Under the pieces are notes generated by a model. That model was given only the letters and a program-made list of their open reading frames with translations, was not told where the DNA came from and searched no databases. From Bin22 sp965207275 (lineage in GTDB: Bacteria > Chloroflexota > Dehalococcoidia > Lucifugimonadales > UBA3495), in contig CBDBMH010000002.1 of assembly GCA_965207275.1 (NCBI GenBank), forward strand, positions 2,542,001 through 2,606,000: a stretch of DNA of 64,000 bases, given 5' to 3'. The translations under genes and the position numbers were made by a program. The stretch's first letter is position 1. Each line of letters starts with the position of its first letter. Shown in pieces: positions 50,006 through 58,543 of this stretch.

Positions 50006-51130
50006 TCAGTCTCCCGTGCGGGCAGTTTCCTCACGGCGCAAGAAAACCGCCAGGTCCGGCGACAGGTTGGCCTCGGTCTTGTTGACCCCAACCCATTGCA
50101 TTCGCCTCAGGTAGTCCTCAATGTACCGCTGCTTGAAATCTTCCACCACGGCCATTCCCCGGGCGATGTTGTCAATGCCGCCGCCAATGATGATGGCCAG
50201 AGCCTCCCACAACACCGGGTCCTTCAGGTCCCTTACCAGATCCCGCTCCACACCCCGCATCAGGTTGCCCAGGCCCTGGCCGAAGCCCTCGGGCTGGTTC
50301 TCCACCGCATACTTCACGTGGGCCATGCCGTAGGCCATGTGGCGGGCCTTGTCCTCCAGGCATTTGCGGAACAGGAACTTGTCGGCCCGGTTGCCGGCGT
50401 ACGCCTCGCCGTAACGGTACAGCAGAAGCGTCAGAGGCCCACGCACCAGGTACAGGAACATGGACACTTCCGTCCAGCCGGGGCGGGTCTCCATCATGCG
50501 CCGGTTAAACTGTCCCGCGCTTTCCAGCCCCAGGCCACCGTCATTATGCAGCGCGCGACTCCGGAAGATGGTGTAGTGGCGGCCCGTGTCGAAAATCTCG
50601 GAGGCCAGGAAGGTCTTGACCTCATGGTAGGCGTAGTTCATCTTGTGGAGCCACTGGCCGATGAGGTCGGTCTCGATGGACGCCTGCTGGGCCAGTTCGG
50701 TGCAAAGCTGGCGCATGGCCAGTTCAACCTCGTAGGGCTGGGGTGTTATCTCCTCCCATGCCATTTCCAGATGGCCCATCCACCGCCGCTGGATAGCCTC
50801 TTCGTACAGGTCCACTGCATTGTCGGCCCACAGGTCAACCTTGGCGCTCAGAGCGTAAAGGTCGGTCCGGGGTATTCCGGAAATGGGGAAAGCCCCCCGG
50901 GGCCGGCGGCTCATGTCGGAACTGGATTCGGGAACTTCTCCGTAGCTTCCCAGGTTCAGGTCTCGCATGGTGAGGCCGCGCTTCCCCGGCTGGGCGCGAA
51001 TGCCCCACTCCAGGGTGTCATTCATCCAGGAAAAGCGATCGTTCTCCGGCGTTGACTCTGCTTCCTGAGCGGGTGTCTGCCGGTCATCCTCCCGGTCGGT
51101 CTGCTGTTGTTGGTCGTCGTCTGGCGCCAT
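50006..51130 (-). CDS. Ferritin-like paralogue lacking metal-ligand glutamates
   Basis: About 374 residues from ATG 51130 (SD AGAGG). Same fold as the next gene upstream, with a Q/D-rich N-terminus. The two DExxH-type motifs of its paralogue are degenerate here: D181-T-G-R-H185 in EIFDTGRH and D260-K-A-R-H264 in CLEDKARH, so the Glu ligands are Thr and Lys. A di-iron centre is unlikely. It is probably a structural partner in a heteromer with the active paralogue. Confidence 0.72.
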   Translation of the reverse strand: MAPDDDQQQQTDREDDRQTPAQEAESTPENDRFSWMNDTLEWGIRAQPGKRGLTMRDLNLGSYGEVPESSSDMSRRPRGAFPISGIPRTDLYALSAKVDLWADNAVDLYEEAIQRRWMGHLEMAWEEITPQPYEVELAMRQLCTELAQQASIETDLIGQWLHKMNYAYHEVKTFLASEIFDTGRHYTIFRSRALHNDGGLGLESAGQFNRRMMETRPGWTEVSMFLYLVRGPLTLLLYRYGEAYAGNRADKFLFRKCLEDKARHMAYGMAHVKYAVENQPEGFGQGLGNLMRGVERDLVRDLKDPVLWEALAIIIGGGIDNIARGMAVVEDFKQRYIEDYLRRMQWVGVNKTEANLSPDLAVFLRREETARTGD

Positions 51131-51229
51131 AATCAGCCTCTGGTTATACCGGTTCCAATTGGGGGCCATACGCAGCAAGACCTCCCGCGAAATGCCGTGG
51201 GAGGTCTCATAGCTGCCTGATCAATCCCG

Positions 51230-52276
51230 CTATGCGGCGGCCTTGTACTGTTCCAGCAATGCTGGGCTTACCCGCCCGTTATGGATACGGTCGTCAAAGC
51301 CTGCCGACTTCAGCCGCTGGAAGTATTCCTTGGTCTGGCGCTGCCGGATGGCCATCAAAATCTTCTGACCTTCGTCCACCTTGTCCTTGCCGCCGCCCAG
51401 CAGCACTGCCAAAGCGCCGCTGGTAAGCTGGTTCTGGCCGGCCGGGTTCTCGCCGCCGGCGCCGGTGGCCTGGCGGGACTCGCCCTCATCCAGGTAGCCG
51501 TGGATCTCCTCCCGGCGTTCGGGGGAAAACTCATTCATGTACCGCAGGTGCAGCACCCCGATGGCCACGTGGCGGGCCTCGTCCTGGGCGCAGCGGCGGT
51601 AAATAGCCTTCTCGGCTTCGTTGTAGGCCATCATCTCGCCCAGCCGGAACAGGGTCAGCACGTTGCCCTCGCCGGTGATGTGCAGGCGGGAGGAGAATTC
51701 GGTGAACTCCCGGGCGTTGTCGGTGCTGCCCCCCACCACGTCGCTGACACTGTCGATCATGCGCATCAGGCCGCCGCCGTTGACCAGGGCCCGCTTCCGG
51801 AAGACGTCAAGGTGCCGGGACTCGTCCATCACCTGGGCCAGCAACGCCAGCCTGACTTCCTGGTAATCCGGGGACATGGTGGAAATGAACCGGCCCGGAA
51901 CATCTGAGGCGATGAACTCCACCTGGGTGAAGAAGGTGGACAACTGGCATTCAGCCGCTTCGATGTCGTCGGGCAGTGGCTTGACCGTCTCCCAGGGAAT
52001 GTCGGTAGCCGAACTCCACTGGCGGGTGACGAACTCATCGTACAGCTTGCTCAGGTTGTGGGCCCAAACCTCGCTCTTGGTGCGGAAGGTATACGCCCCG
52101 AACCTGGCAACGTTGTCCCGGGGAATGGAGCCTTGTACCCGCCCTGTGTCGTTGGCGGACCGTTCTTCCACCCCTTCGCCGGCCACGTGCTCCTGCAGCT
52201 TGCTCAGCCACGAAAGGTCGAATCCCTGCTCCCTGGCCTGCTCCCAATAGGCAGTCCGGCTCTCCACGGTAGCCAT
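51230..52276 (-). CDS. Ferritin-like di-iron oxygenase/oxidase
   Basis: A 348-residue R2-like helical protein with two di-iron motifs, D151-E-S-R-H155 (QVMDESRHLDVF) and D232-E-A-R-H236 (CAQDEARHVAIG), and an upstream Glu (QVEFIASD near 120). ATG after GGAGGTG. It belongs to the ferritin-like superfamily near ribonucleotide reductase small chain/N-oxygenase types; the substrate is unknown. It heads a four-gene unit with the degenerate paralogue, an FmdB zinc ribbon and an SCP2-like protein. Confidence 0.78.
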   Translation of the reverse strand: MATVESRTAYWEQAREQGFDLSWLSKLQEHVAGEGVEERSANDTGRVQGSIPRDNVARFGAYTFRTKSEVWAHNLSKLYDEFVTRQWSSATDIPWETVKPLPDDIEAAECQLSTFFTQVEFIASDVPGRFISTMSPDYQEVRLALLAQVMDESRHLDVFRKRALVNGGGLMRMIDSVSDVVGGSTDNAREFTEFSSRLHITGEGNVLTLFRLGEMMAYNEAEKAIYRRCAQDEARHVAIGVLHLRYMNEFSPERREEIHGYLDEGESRQATGAGGENPAGQNQLTSGALAVLLGGGKDKVDEGQKILMAIRQRQTKEYFQRLKSAGFDDRIHNGRVSPALLEQYKAAA

Positions 52277-52568
52277 ACAATTCACCTCCGACTTTAGCAA
52301 CCTGCTGCACCACAGGCATACCTAGCCACGCTGGACTGATATTACCTACCCCGAGTCTACCCTGTCAACTTTATGACGACCCATATCCTGGCCATTCACG
52401 GTTCCCGCACCTGGCCTCGCTGAATATCAGGAGGTACAGACTGGCAGGGGCATGCGAAATGCCTTAGGCGCGGGCCCCTAAGCCTCCCTTCTGCCCTCAA
52501 CCCGCCTGGCCCGGAACTTTGCTCTTACGCTTCCACTCCAATAGTATGGAGCGCCAAGGCCTGCCCTG
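52277..52568. other. Intergenic interval upstream of the ferritin-like unit
   Basis: These 292 bases hold the promoter of the ferritin-like unit and the end of the MFS transcript unit's upstream neighbour. GCGGGCCCCTAAGCC-type G+C-rich inverted segments are seen near 52470, but no gene. Confidence 0.3.
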
Positions 52569-54065
52569 TTACACGGAGGCGGGCGCTCTCCGCACCGGCG
52601 GTTTTGCAAATAGAATAACTACTGCCGTCAACCCGGCCAGGGCGGCGAACGCAGTCAGGGCGATGTCGTAGTTGCCCGTCACGTCAAAGACGATGCCCGC
52701 CGCCACCGTTCCAATCGCCTGCTCCAGGCTGGTGAAGGGCTCGGTAACACCCCGGATGGCGCCCAGCGACCGGCGGCCGTAATAGTCGGCGTAGGCCACC
52801 GGCGGCACCGACAGCATGCCACCCACCCCGAACCCGAAGGCGGCGGAGTAGGCCAGGGCATCCAGGGTGGAACTGACGGTCAGGAACAGCAGGGCGGGAA
52901 TAGCCACGGCCAGGGAAACCGCAACAAGAACGTAACGCACGGGCAATCGCTCGGCGATCCAGCCCCACAGCAGGCTTCCCGCGCCCATGAACGCCGCCGA
53001 CAGGCTCAGGCCCAGCCCGGAGAGTACCACGCCCAGGCCTTCGTCACGCAACAAAGCGGCCAGGTGGGTATTGATCCCGGCCTGAACCAGGAACAGGGTG
53101 CCCACCCCTGCAGCCAATATCCAGAGGGCCGGCGTCTTCATGGCCTCCTTCAGAGTCCAGGTCGGTTCTTCCGCCGCGGGGGCGGCCGGTTCCCCGGTTG
53201 CATCCTCTGCTTCGGCCGCAGTGGGTTCCGGCTCCTGATCTCCGTCAGGCCGCAGTCCCAGGTCTTCCGGCTGCTGCACGATCAGGAAAGTGACCGGTAT
53301 CAAGGCAATGATCCACACCAGGGCCCCCAGCACAATCCATGCCGCCGGCCAGCCGTGGCTGGCAATCACTGCCGAGGCAACCAGGGGAAAAGCTACCAGC
53401 CCGATGGAATGGGAGGCGAAGAGTATTCCGTTCGTCCTGCCCCGCATCCGCACAAACCACCGGGACACCACCACCGAGGCCCCGATAGGAATGGGGCTGG
53501 CAAAGATAACGCGGCTGATTCCATAAAACAGGTAGAAAAAGATGGGAATGGTCGCCCAGGCCAGTGAAATGGTGGCCAGTCCCATGACGAACACGCTGGA
53601 GGCCAGCACCAGCCTGGCCCCATACCGGTCAATGAGCCACCCTACCAGGGGGGAAAGGGCCGAAGCGGCCAGGCCACCAACGCTGGCGGCCCCGGCCACC
53701 AGGGTCCGGCTCCAGCCCAGCTCCGGGTCCGCTGCCAGCGGGTAGATGAACACCGCCAGGGTCAGGCTGGCCGAGGCGTTGCGCACCACCTGGGTGCTGC
53801 TGGCCGACGCCAGTATCACCCACCCGTAGAAGAAGGGCAGGCGCTGGGCCAGTCGTTGCAGGGAACCGGTCACGGTCCGGACACCGGACCCGAAAGGGTG
53901 TCGGCTGCCAAAGAACAGCTCCTGCGGACTGTGCCGGTGTCGGATGGGGCCGGTAGGGTCAAGGGATGCTCCGAAGGGATCCACGAAGGCGGAATCCGGC
54001 ATGTGCGACAGCCCCCGAAGCAGACGGAACTTCGAAGCCTGTATGGCTGCCGAATACTTTAACAT
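52569..54065 (-). CDS. MFS transporter
   Basis: A 498-residue, 12-helix MFS protein with a ~75-residue hydrophilic N-terminus, GWLIDRYGARLVL and FVRMRGRTNGILFAS loop motifs, and an acidic, Ala/Pro/Glu-rich central loop (residues ~280-310). It resembles the oxalate/formate antiporter and monocarboxylate branch. A start at 54002 (MPDSAF) would shorten the N-terminus. Substrate unknown. Confidence 0.85.
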   Translation of the reverse strand: MLKYSAAIQASKFRLLRGLSHMPDSAFVDPFGASLDPTGPIRHRHSPQELFFGSRHPFGSGVRTVTGSLQRLAQRLPFFYGWVILASASSTQVVRNASASLTLAVFIYPLAADPELGWSRTLVAGAASVGGLAASALSPLVGWLIDRYGARLVLASSVFVMGLATISLAWATIPIFFYLFYGISRVIFASPIPIGASVVVSRWFVRMRGRTNGILFASHSIGLVAFPLVASAVIASHGWPAAWIVLGALVWIIALIPVTFLIVQQPEDLGLRPDGDQEPEPTAAEAEDATGEPAAPAAEEPTWTLKEAMKTPALWILAAGVGTLFLVQAGINTHLAALLRDEGLGVVLSGLGLSLSAAFMGAGSLLWGWIAERLPVRYVLVAVSLAVAIPALLFLTVSSTLDALAYSAAFGFGVGGMLSVPPVAYADYYGRRSLGAIRGVTEPFTSLEQAIGTVAAGIVFDVTGNYDIALTAFAALAGLTAVVILFAKPPVRRAPASV

Positions 54066-54228
54066 AGGGCTCCGGCGGCGTTAAGCATTCCGCCCTCAGG
54101 CGCGGGCAAGAATGTGTCCACATCGACCTGAAGGCAAGAATCCCATTGCCAGGTATTCGCACCGATTCATGGAACACTTAGAAAAATTGCAGTGGTCGCG
54201 ACGCACGGGCCTACCGGGCATTACTGCC

Positions 54229-54417
54229 TTTTTCACCCCTTGCCCCTGTGCTATAATCGCAAAGCCTTTGGACAGGGCCACTTTGGCGGCGTGCGGGGGA
54301 TAGGGCGAGGCCTTCAGTCAGGGTTTTTTCCGGCAGCAGACCGGTTGTGGTGGCAGCCCCTCCGGTTGAACATCAGGGCCGGTTGAACATCAGGAAAGGG
54401 GGGGTAAGGCTGCCACC
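54229..54417 (+). promoter_or_regulatory. prs promoter and structured leader
   Basis: An extended minus-10, TGCTATAAT, ends at 54257. The leader then holds a long-range stem, GGTGGCAGCC at 54349-54358 paired perfectly with GGCTGCCACC at 54408-54417. Within its loop a 17-base direct repeat (CCGGTTGAACATCAGG at 54362-54377 and 54379-54394) occurs twice in tandem. The stem ends 24 bases before the prs start and could affect ribosome access. Confidence 0.5.
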
Positions 54418-54441
54418 GGCAAACCCGGGCAGTCCGCTGCT

Positions 54442-55446
54442 ATGACTTACACTAAGGGCCCGTTGGTAGACTCGGACAACCTGAGAATTTTCAGTGGGAA
54501 TTCTCACCCCGCTCTGGCCCAGTCCGTTTGCGAATACCTGGGCATACCGTTGAGCCAGGCCGAGGTCTTCAAGTTCGCCAACGACAATTCCTTCGTCCGC
54601 ATCCTGGAAAACGTTCGCCAGCGCGACGTGTTCATCATCCAGCCCACCGGCGCTCCAGTGAACGACAATCTGATGGAACTGCTCATCATGATTGACGCTT
54701 GCAAGCGGGCCTCGGCCGGGCGCATCACCGCTGTCATCCCCTACTACGGCTACGGCCGCACCGACAAGAAGGACCAGCCCCGGGTGCCCATCACGGCCCG
54801 CCTGGTTGCCGACCTGCTGACCACCGCCGGGGCCGATCGCCTGTTGACCGTTGACCTTCACGCCGGACAGATCCAGGGCTTCTTCAACATACCGGTGGAC
54901 GAACTCACCGCCATGACCATCCTGTCGGATTATTTCAAGGCCAAGGAAATTGACGACCTGGTAGTGGTAGCGGTGGACATCGGTATTTCCAAGCGGGCGA
55001 GGGACGTGGCCGAGTATCTTGACTGTCCTCTGGCCATCATTGAGAAGCGGCGGATTGGCAACAACGACAATTCGGAGACGCTGAATGTCATCGGCGAAGT
55101 GGAGGGCAAGGTGGCCCTTACCTTTGACGATGAAATCCTCACCGGAGGCACCACCATCAATGCCGGCCAGGCCCTGATGGAGTCCGGCGTTACCGAGATT
55201 TATGCTTGTGCCACTCACCCGGTGTTTGCCAGCAAGGCCTACGACGCAATAGCCAGGAGTGACTACGAAGAGGTGGTGGTCACCGATACGCTGCCGCTGG
55301 ATCCGGAGAAGGACCAGGACAAGGTCAAGGTGTTGTCCGTAGCTTCACTGCTGGGCGAGGCGATCAGCCGCATTCACGTGGGCCAGTCGGTTGGCGAGCT
55401 GTTCAGCACCCGCAGTTACCCGGAGTTTCCCAACCGGCCGGTGTGA
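54442..55446 (+). CDS. Ribose-phosphate pyrophosphokinase
   Basis: A 334-residue PRPP synthase: FANDNSFVRILENVR, ACKRASAGRITAVIPYYGYG, DLHAGQIQGFF, and the PRPP loop TFDDEILTGGTT. It supplies PRPP for PyrE/PyrR, purines, His and Trp. It has about 15 residues more than the classic enzyme. No SD is obvious next to the ATG, which fits control by the leader structure. Confidence 0.95.
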   Translation: MTYTKGPLVDSDNLRIFSGNSHPALAQSVCEYLGIPLSQAEVFKFANDNSFVRILENVRQRDVFIIQPTGAPVNDNLMELLIMIDACKRASAGRITAVIPYYGYGRTDKKDQPRVPITARLVADLLTTAGADRLLTVDLHAGQIQGFFNIPVDELTAMTILSDYFKAKEIDDLVVVAVDIGISKRARDVAEYLDCPLAIIEKRRIGNNDNSETLNVIGEVEGKVALTFDDEILTGGTTINAGQALMESGVTEIYACATHPVFASKAYDAIARSDYEEVVVTDTLPLDPEKDQDKVKVLSVASLLGEAISRIHVGQSVGELFSTRSYPEFPNRPV

Positions 55447-55512
55447 CCAAGTTCACCTGGTTGAGCGGGATACTCGGCGGTGACAATTGGCTTTCGTCGC
55501 CCATCCGTAACT

Positions 55513-55725
55513 TTAAAGCAATTCGCGAAACTGCTCGATGGTTAGGCCAGCCCTGCCAATTAAGCCCCCCATGGTGACGGCATCAACCGGGTTATGGCGG
55601 GGAATGATTAGCAGGATGTCTCCATTTGACATTGCAATGTGTCCGCTTTGGCGGATAACTCTATAGCCTAACTTGGCAAAAGCTCTAACTGCCCTTTGAT
55701 GGTTAATACCTGGTCAACGGGGCAT
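55513..55725 (-). pseudogene. hicA toxin with an early nonsense codon
   Basis: Minus-strand reading: MPR, then TGA at codon 4, then PGINHQRAVRAFAKLGYRVI and RQSGHIAMSNGDILLIIP ending TIEQFRELL. Apart from the stop, this is a full-length short HicA with its His retained (SGHIAM). Most relatives have Leu at codon 4. It directly follows hicB (TAG-ATG). No ATG, GTG or TTG lies soon after the TGA, so the toxin is probably silent unless TGA is read through. Confidence 0.75.
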
Positions 55726-55980
55726 CTAAGCAATCGCCGGTTGATTAATGGATATGTTGCAAAGTTCAACTTGCAAGCCATCCTCGGTCGCTTCACGTAC
55801 CAGGCTGTCCCTTCGCTCATTGGCTTGTTCCAGGGTGCATTCCAGGTACAGGTTAATGGCGTCGACTATATTAATCAGCGCATCATCCCTGGTAGGCCCT
55901 TGAGACCAACAGCCCGGTAGTGCCGGGCAAGTGATCGCATACCCCTCGTCAGTCTTGAGCAGAACCACTTCGTAGCGCAT
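55726..55980 (-). CDS. HicB-family antitoxin
   Basis: An 84-residue HicB-like protein: MRYEVVLLKTDEGYAITCPA, LPGCWSQGPTRDDALINIVD and a C-terminal helix ERRDSLVREATEDG. Start at MRYEVVL; a further upstream start adds 21 unrelated residues. It is the first gene of a hicB-hicA pair whose toxin carries a stop codon. Complete in itself. Confidence 0.82.
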   Translation of the reverse strand: MRYEVVLLKTDEGYAITCPALPGCWSQGPTRDDALINIVDAINLYLECTLEQANERRDSLVREATEDGLQVELCNISINQPAIA

Positions 55981-56109
55981 CTTCCTTCCCCTAGTACAGG
56001 ATAGCTGGCATTGCAAGACGGTTTCCAGTAACGTAGCACACAATATGGACTGCCTTCAAAGCAATTCTTCATCATCAACGGCCACATTCTAACAGAAGGA
56101 GCGTTCCCA

Positions 56110-57285
56110 ATGTACGACCTGCTGATCAAGGGCGGTACGGTGATCGATCCCTCCCAGAGCCTCAATGGCCCCAACGACGTGGCGGTGCAGGAAGGCAAGA
56201 TAGCGCTGGTGGCGCCGGACATTGACGCATCCCAGGCGGCACGGGTGGTGGAGGTCAAAGGGAAGCTGGTGACGCCGGGGCTGATTGACTTGCACACCCA
56301 CATCTACGACGGCGTTAACGGCAACGGCGTGGAGGCCGACCTGGGCGGCGTGCGAGCCGGTGTCACCACCATGGTGGACGCAGGCAGTTCCGGTTGCGAC
56401 ACCTACGGCGGCTTCCCTCGCCACATCATCCCCAACAACGTCACGGAAATTATCCCCTTCCTGCACATCTGCCGCACCGGCCTGGCCACCACGCCCGACA
56501 TTTTCAGTCCCGCCAGCATCGACCTGGACCGGACCATCCAGGTGGTGGAGCAGAACCGGGACACCATCTTCGGCATCAAGGCCCGCATGGTGTCGCCGGC
56601 CCTGGAGATTATGGGCATGGAAATGCCCCGAATGGCCAAGCGCGCCGCCGTGGAGTCGGGCGTCAAGCTGATGGTCCACATTGGCGACACGGAGAAACGG
56701 TACGACGAGAAGGTCATCCACCAACTCCTTCCCATCCTGGAAGAGGGCGACATCGTTACCCATCTGTTCACCGCCAACCCCGGCGGCGTCATCGACTCCG
56801 AGGGCAAACTGGTCCCCGAGGCGAAGGAGGCCCAGGACCGCGGCGTCTGGCTGGACACGGCCCACGGCCGGATGAACTTCAGCTTCGACGTGGGCCAGCG
56901 CGTTTTGGACCAGGGCCTGCTGCCCCACTGCATCAGCACGGACCTTACCCTGCCCGGCCGCCAGCTTACCGTCCACAGCATGACCGAGATGATGACCCGC
57001 TTCCTGGCCTTGGAGTTCACCCTGGAACAGGTGGTGGAGATGTCCACCTTGAACCCCGCCAAGGCCCTGGGCCAGGAGGACCGCATCGGCTCCCTGGCCG
57101 TCGGCCACCAGGCGGACATTTCTGTCCTGGATATGGTGGAAGGCGACTGGGTGGTCTACGACTTGGTGGGCGGCAGCCGCCGCACCGAAAAGGCGGTCGT
57201 GCCGGTGCTGACGGTCAAGCGCGGCGAGGTCTACGAAGCCGGCTGGGGCCCCAGGCCCTGGGGCTGGGAACCGGACAGCGTGTAG
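56110..57285 (+). CDS. Amidohydrolase/deacetylase-family metallohydrolase
   Basis: A 391-residue TIM-barrel amidohydrolase: LVTPGLIDLHTHIYDG (HxH), a carboxylated-Lys candidate in FGIKARMVSPAL, MVHIGDTEKRYDE, IVTHLFTANPGGVID and HCISTDLT (Asp). It matches the EF_0837/AHA_3915-like deacetylase family rather than dihydroorotase. It starts at MYDLLIKGGTVIDP. Substrate unknown. Confidence 0.85.
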   Translation: MYDLLIKGGTVIDPSQSLNGPNDVAVQEGKIALVAPDIDASQAARVVEVKGKLVTPGLIDLHTHIYDGVNGNGVEADLGGVRAGVTTMVDAGSSGCDTYGGFPRHIIPNNVTEIIPFLHICRTGLATTPDIFSPASIDLDRTIQVVEQNRDTIFGIKARMVSPALEIMGMEMPRMAKRAAVESGVKLMVHIGDTEKRYDEKVIHQLLPILEEGDIVTHLFTANPGGVIDSEGKLVPEAKEAQDRGVWLDTAHGRMNFSFDVGQRVLDQGLLPHCISTDLTLPGRQLTVHSMTEMMTRFLALEFTLEQVVEMSTLNPAKALGQEDRIGSLAVGHQADISVLDMVEGDWVVYDLVGGSRRTEKAVVPVLTVKRGEVYEAGWGPRPWGWEPDSV

Positions 57286-57373
57286 GGGATAAATCCAGGT
57301 AGTATACTGAAATACTCCAAGCAGGTTACACTACTCGACCAATTCGAACTAAACCACGTACTGGGTATTAACG

Positions 57374-58054
57374 ATGCCTGAAAACACCCCACGAAACGAT
57401 GAGTCCAGACCTGTAAATGCATGGGACGGTTTTTACTCCACCGCCCAGGTATCCAGGCTCACGGGAGTGCCGCGGTCCACGCTCTATGCCTGGAGGAAAA
57501 AGGGGATTATCGCTCCTTCCATAACTGTGCATACAGAGGACAGATTGGTTGAGGAAGGGTATTCCTACGCTGACCTGGCAATCATCAAGCTGCTGAGAGG
57601 CCTAAGAGCCAAACAGCTCACTCGCAAGTCTCTCATTGTGGCCCTTAGGCATCTTCTTGAGAGGTTTGGCTCGTTTGATAACAGAAGGTGGGAACTGGCA
57701 CATCTATATGTATTGGACAAAGAAGTTTACGCCCAAAAGCCGGACGAATGGGATGCCACGGTCGCTACTCGTGGTGGGCAAAGACTGCTACTGACACCGC
57801 CGCAGCTGTTTGAAGAAGAAGCAGGGATGCTAATCCCCAGGAGCTTTAGCGACTACGTAGAAATTGACCCCAACATCATGGACGGCCAACCAGTGGTGGC
57901 GAATACCCGTATTCCCACTACTACGCTTGCTATGATGAACGAACAGGGAGTCTCGTTTAGTGCATTGGCCGAGCTGTATTTCCCGATTCCCAAAGAAACT
58001 CTGGAAAAGGCAGTAGAGTACGAGCGAAGTCTTGACGCTGCAATCGCTGCCTAA
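57374..58054 (+). CDS. MerR-type HTH fused to a DUF433 antitoxin
   Basis: A 226-residue protein. Residues ~20-50 are a MerR-like helix-turn-helix (FYSTAQVSRLTGVPRSTLYA), residues ~60-130 a helical middle, and residues ~160-220 DUF433 (YVEIDPNIMDGQPVVANTRI, ALAELYFPIPKETLEKAV). It probably binds its own promoter and the PIN-like toxin encoded by the overlapping next gene. Base composition is more AT-rich than its neighbours. Confidence 0.8.
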   Translation: MPENTPRNDESRPVNAWDGFYSTAQVSRLTGVPRSTLYAWRKKGIIAPSITVHTEDRLVEEGYSYADLAIIKLLRGLRAKQLTRKSLIVALRHLLERFGSFDNRRWELAHLYVLDKEVYAQKPDEWDATVATRGGQRLLLTPPQLFEEEAGMLIPRSFSDYVEIDPNIMDGQPVVANTRIPTTTLAMMNEQGVSFSALAELYFPIPKETLEKAVEYERSLDAAIAA

Positions 58055-58526
58055 GTTAGACCGGATAGTACTTGACGCTGACGTCAATATTCTGGTTAGG
58101 TCCTACCTGGAAGCAGTTGGGTTCGATGTCGTGCTTTCTATTGAGGAGGACATAAATGTCAGGAGTGACGTTGCAGTTCTCCAATGGGCAAGAGACCGAG
58201 ACAGGATGCTTGTCTGCCACGACAAGCACCGAGACGGTCATACAAGGATGCGGCTATTCGAAGAGATTCACGCCAATGGCGGGAGAATTCTCAGAATAGG
58301 CGGGAGGCCAGATCAAAGCCCAATAATTTCAACAGGAATGATCATGGTGCACCGGCAACAGTGGCTGTCGTTTTTCGCCGAACACCAAAGCGGGATTGCT
58401 ATAGTTCACAGGACTGGCTGCAGATTCAGTACGCCGGGCCAACTCCTGCGGCAAATTAGGCGCCAACACTCCGCAGATGATAGTCCACTTTTTAGCTTAG
58501 AGTTACCTCCCGGAAATAAGAGCTGA
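58032..58526 (+). CDS. DUF5615 PIN-like toxin with a C-terminal extension
   Basis: A 164-residue protein. LDRIVLDADVNILVRSYLEA and RMLVCHDKHRDGHTRM provide the acidic residues of the PIN-like site. The core is ~100 residues; an extra ~60-residue C-terminus (AEHQSGIAIVHRTGCRFSTP) distinguishes it from the copy at 15486. It starts at TTG and overlaps the antitoxin gene by 23 bases. It presumably degrades RNA. Confidence 0.72.
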   Translation: MTLQSLPKLDRIVLDADVNILVRSYLEAVGFDVVLSIEEDINVRSDVAVLQWARDRDRMLVCHDKHRDGHTRMRLFEEIHANGGRILRIGGRPDQSPIISTGMIMVHRQQWLSFFAEHQSGIAIVHRTGCRFSTPGQLLRQIRRQHSADDSPLFSLELPPGNKS

Positions 58527-58543
58527 CTGAAGAATATATACCA

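Noticed and set aside
56110..57285. The amidohydrolase as a second dihydroorotase
   Set aside because: The active-site segments match deacetylase-type amidohydrolases better than PyrC, and a clear pyrC is at 8299.
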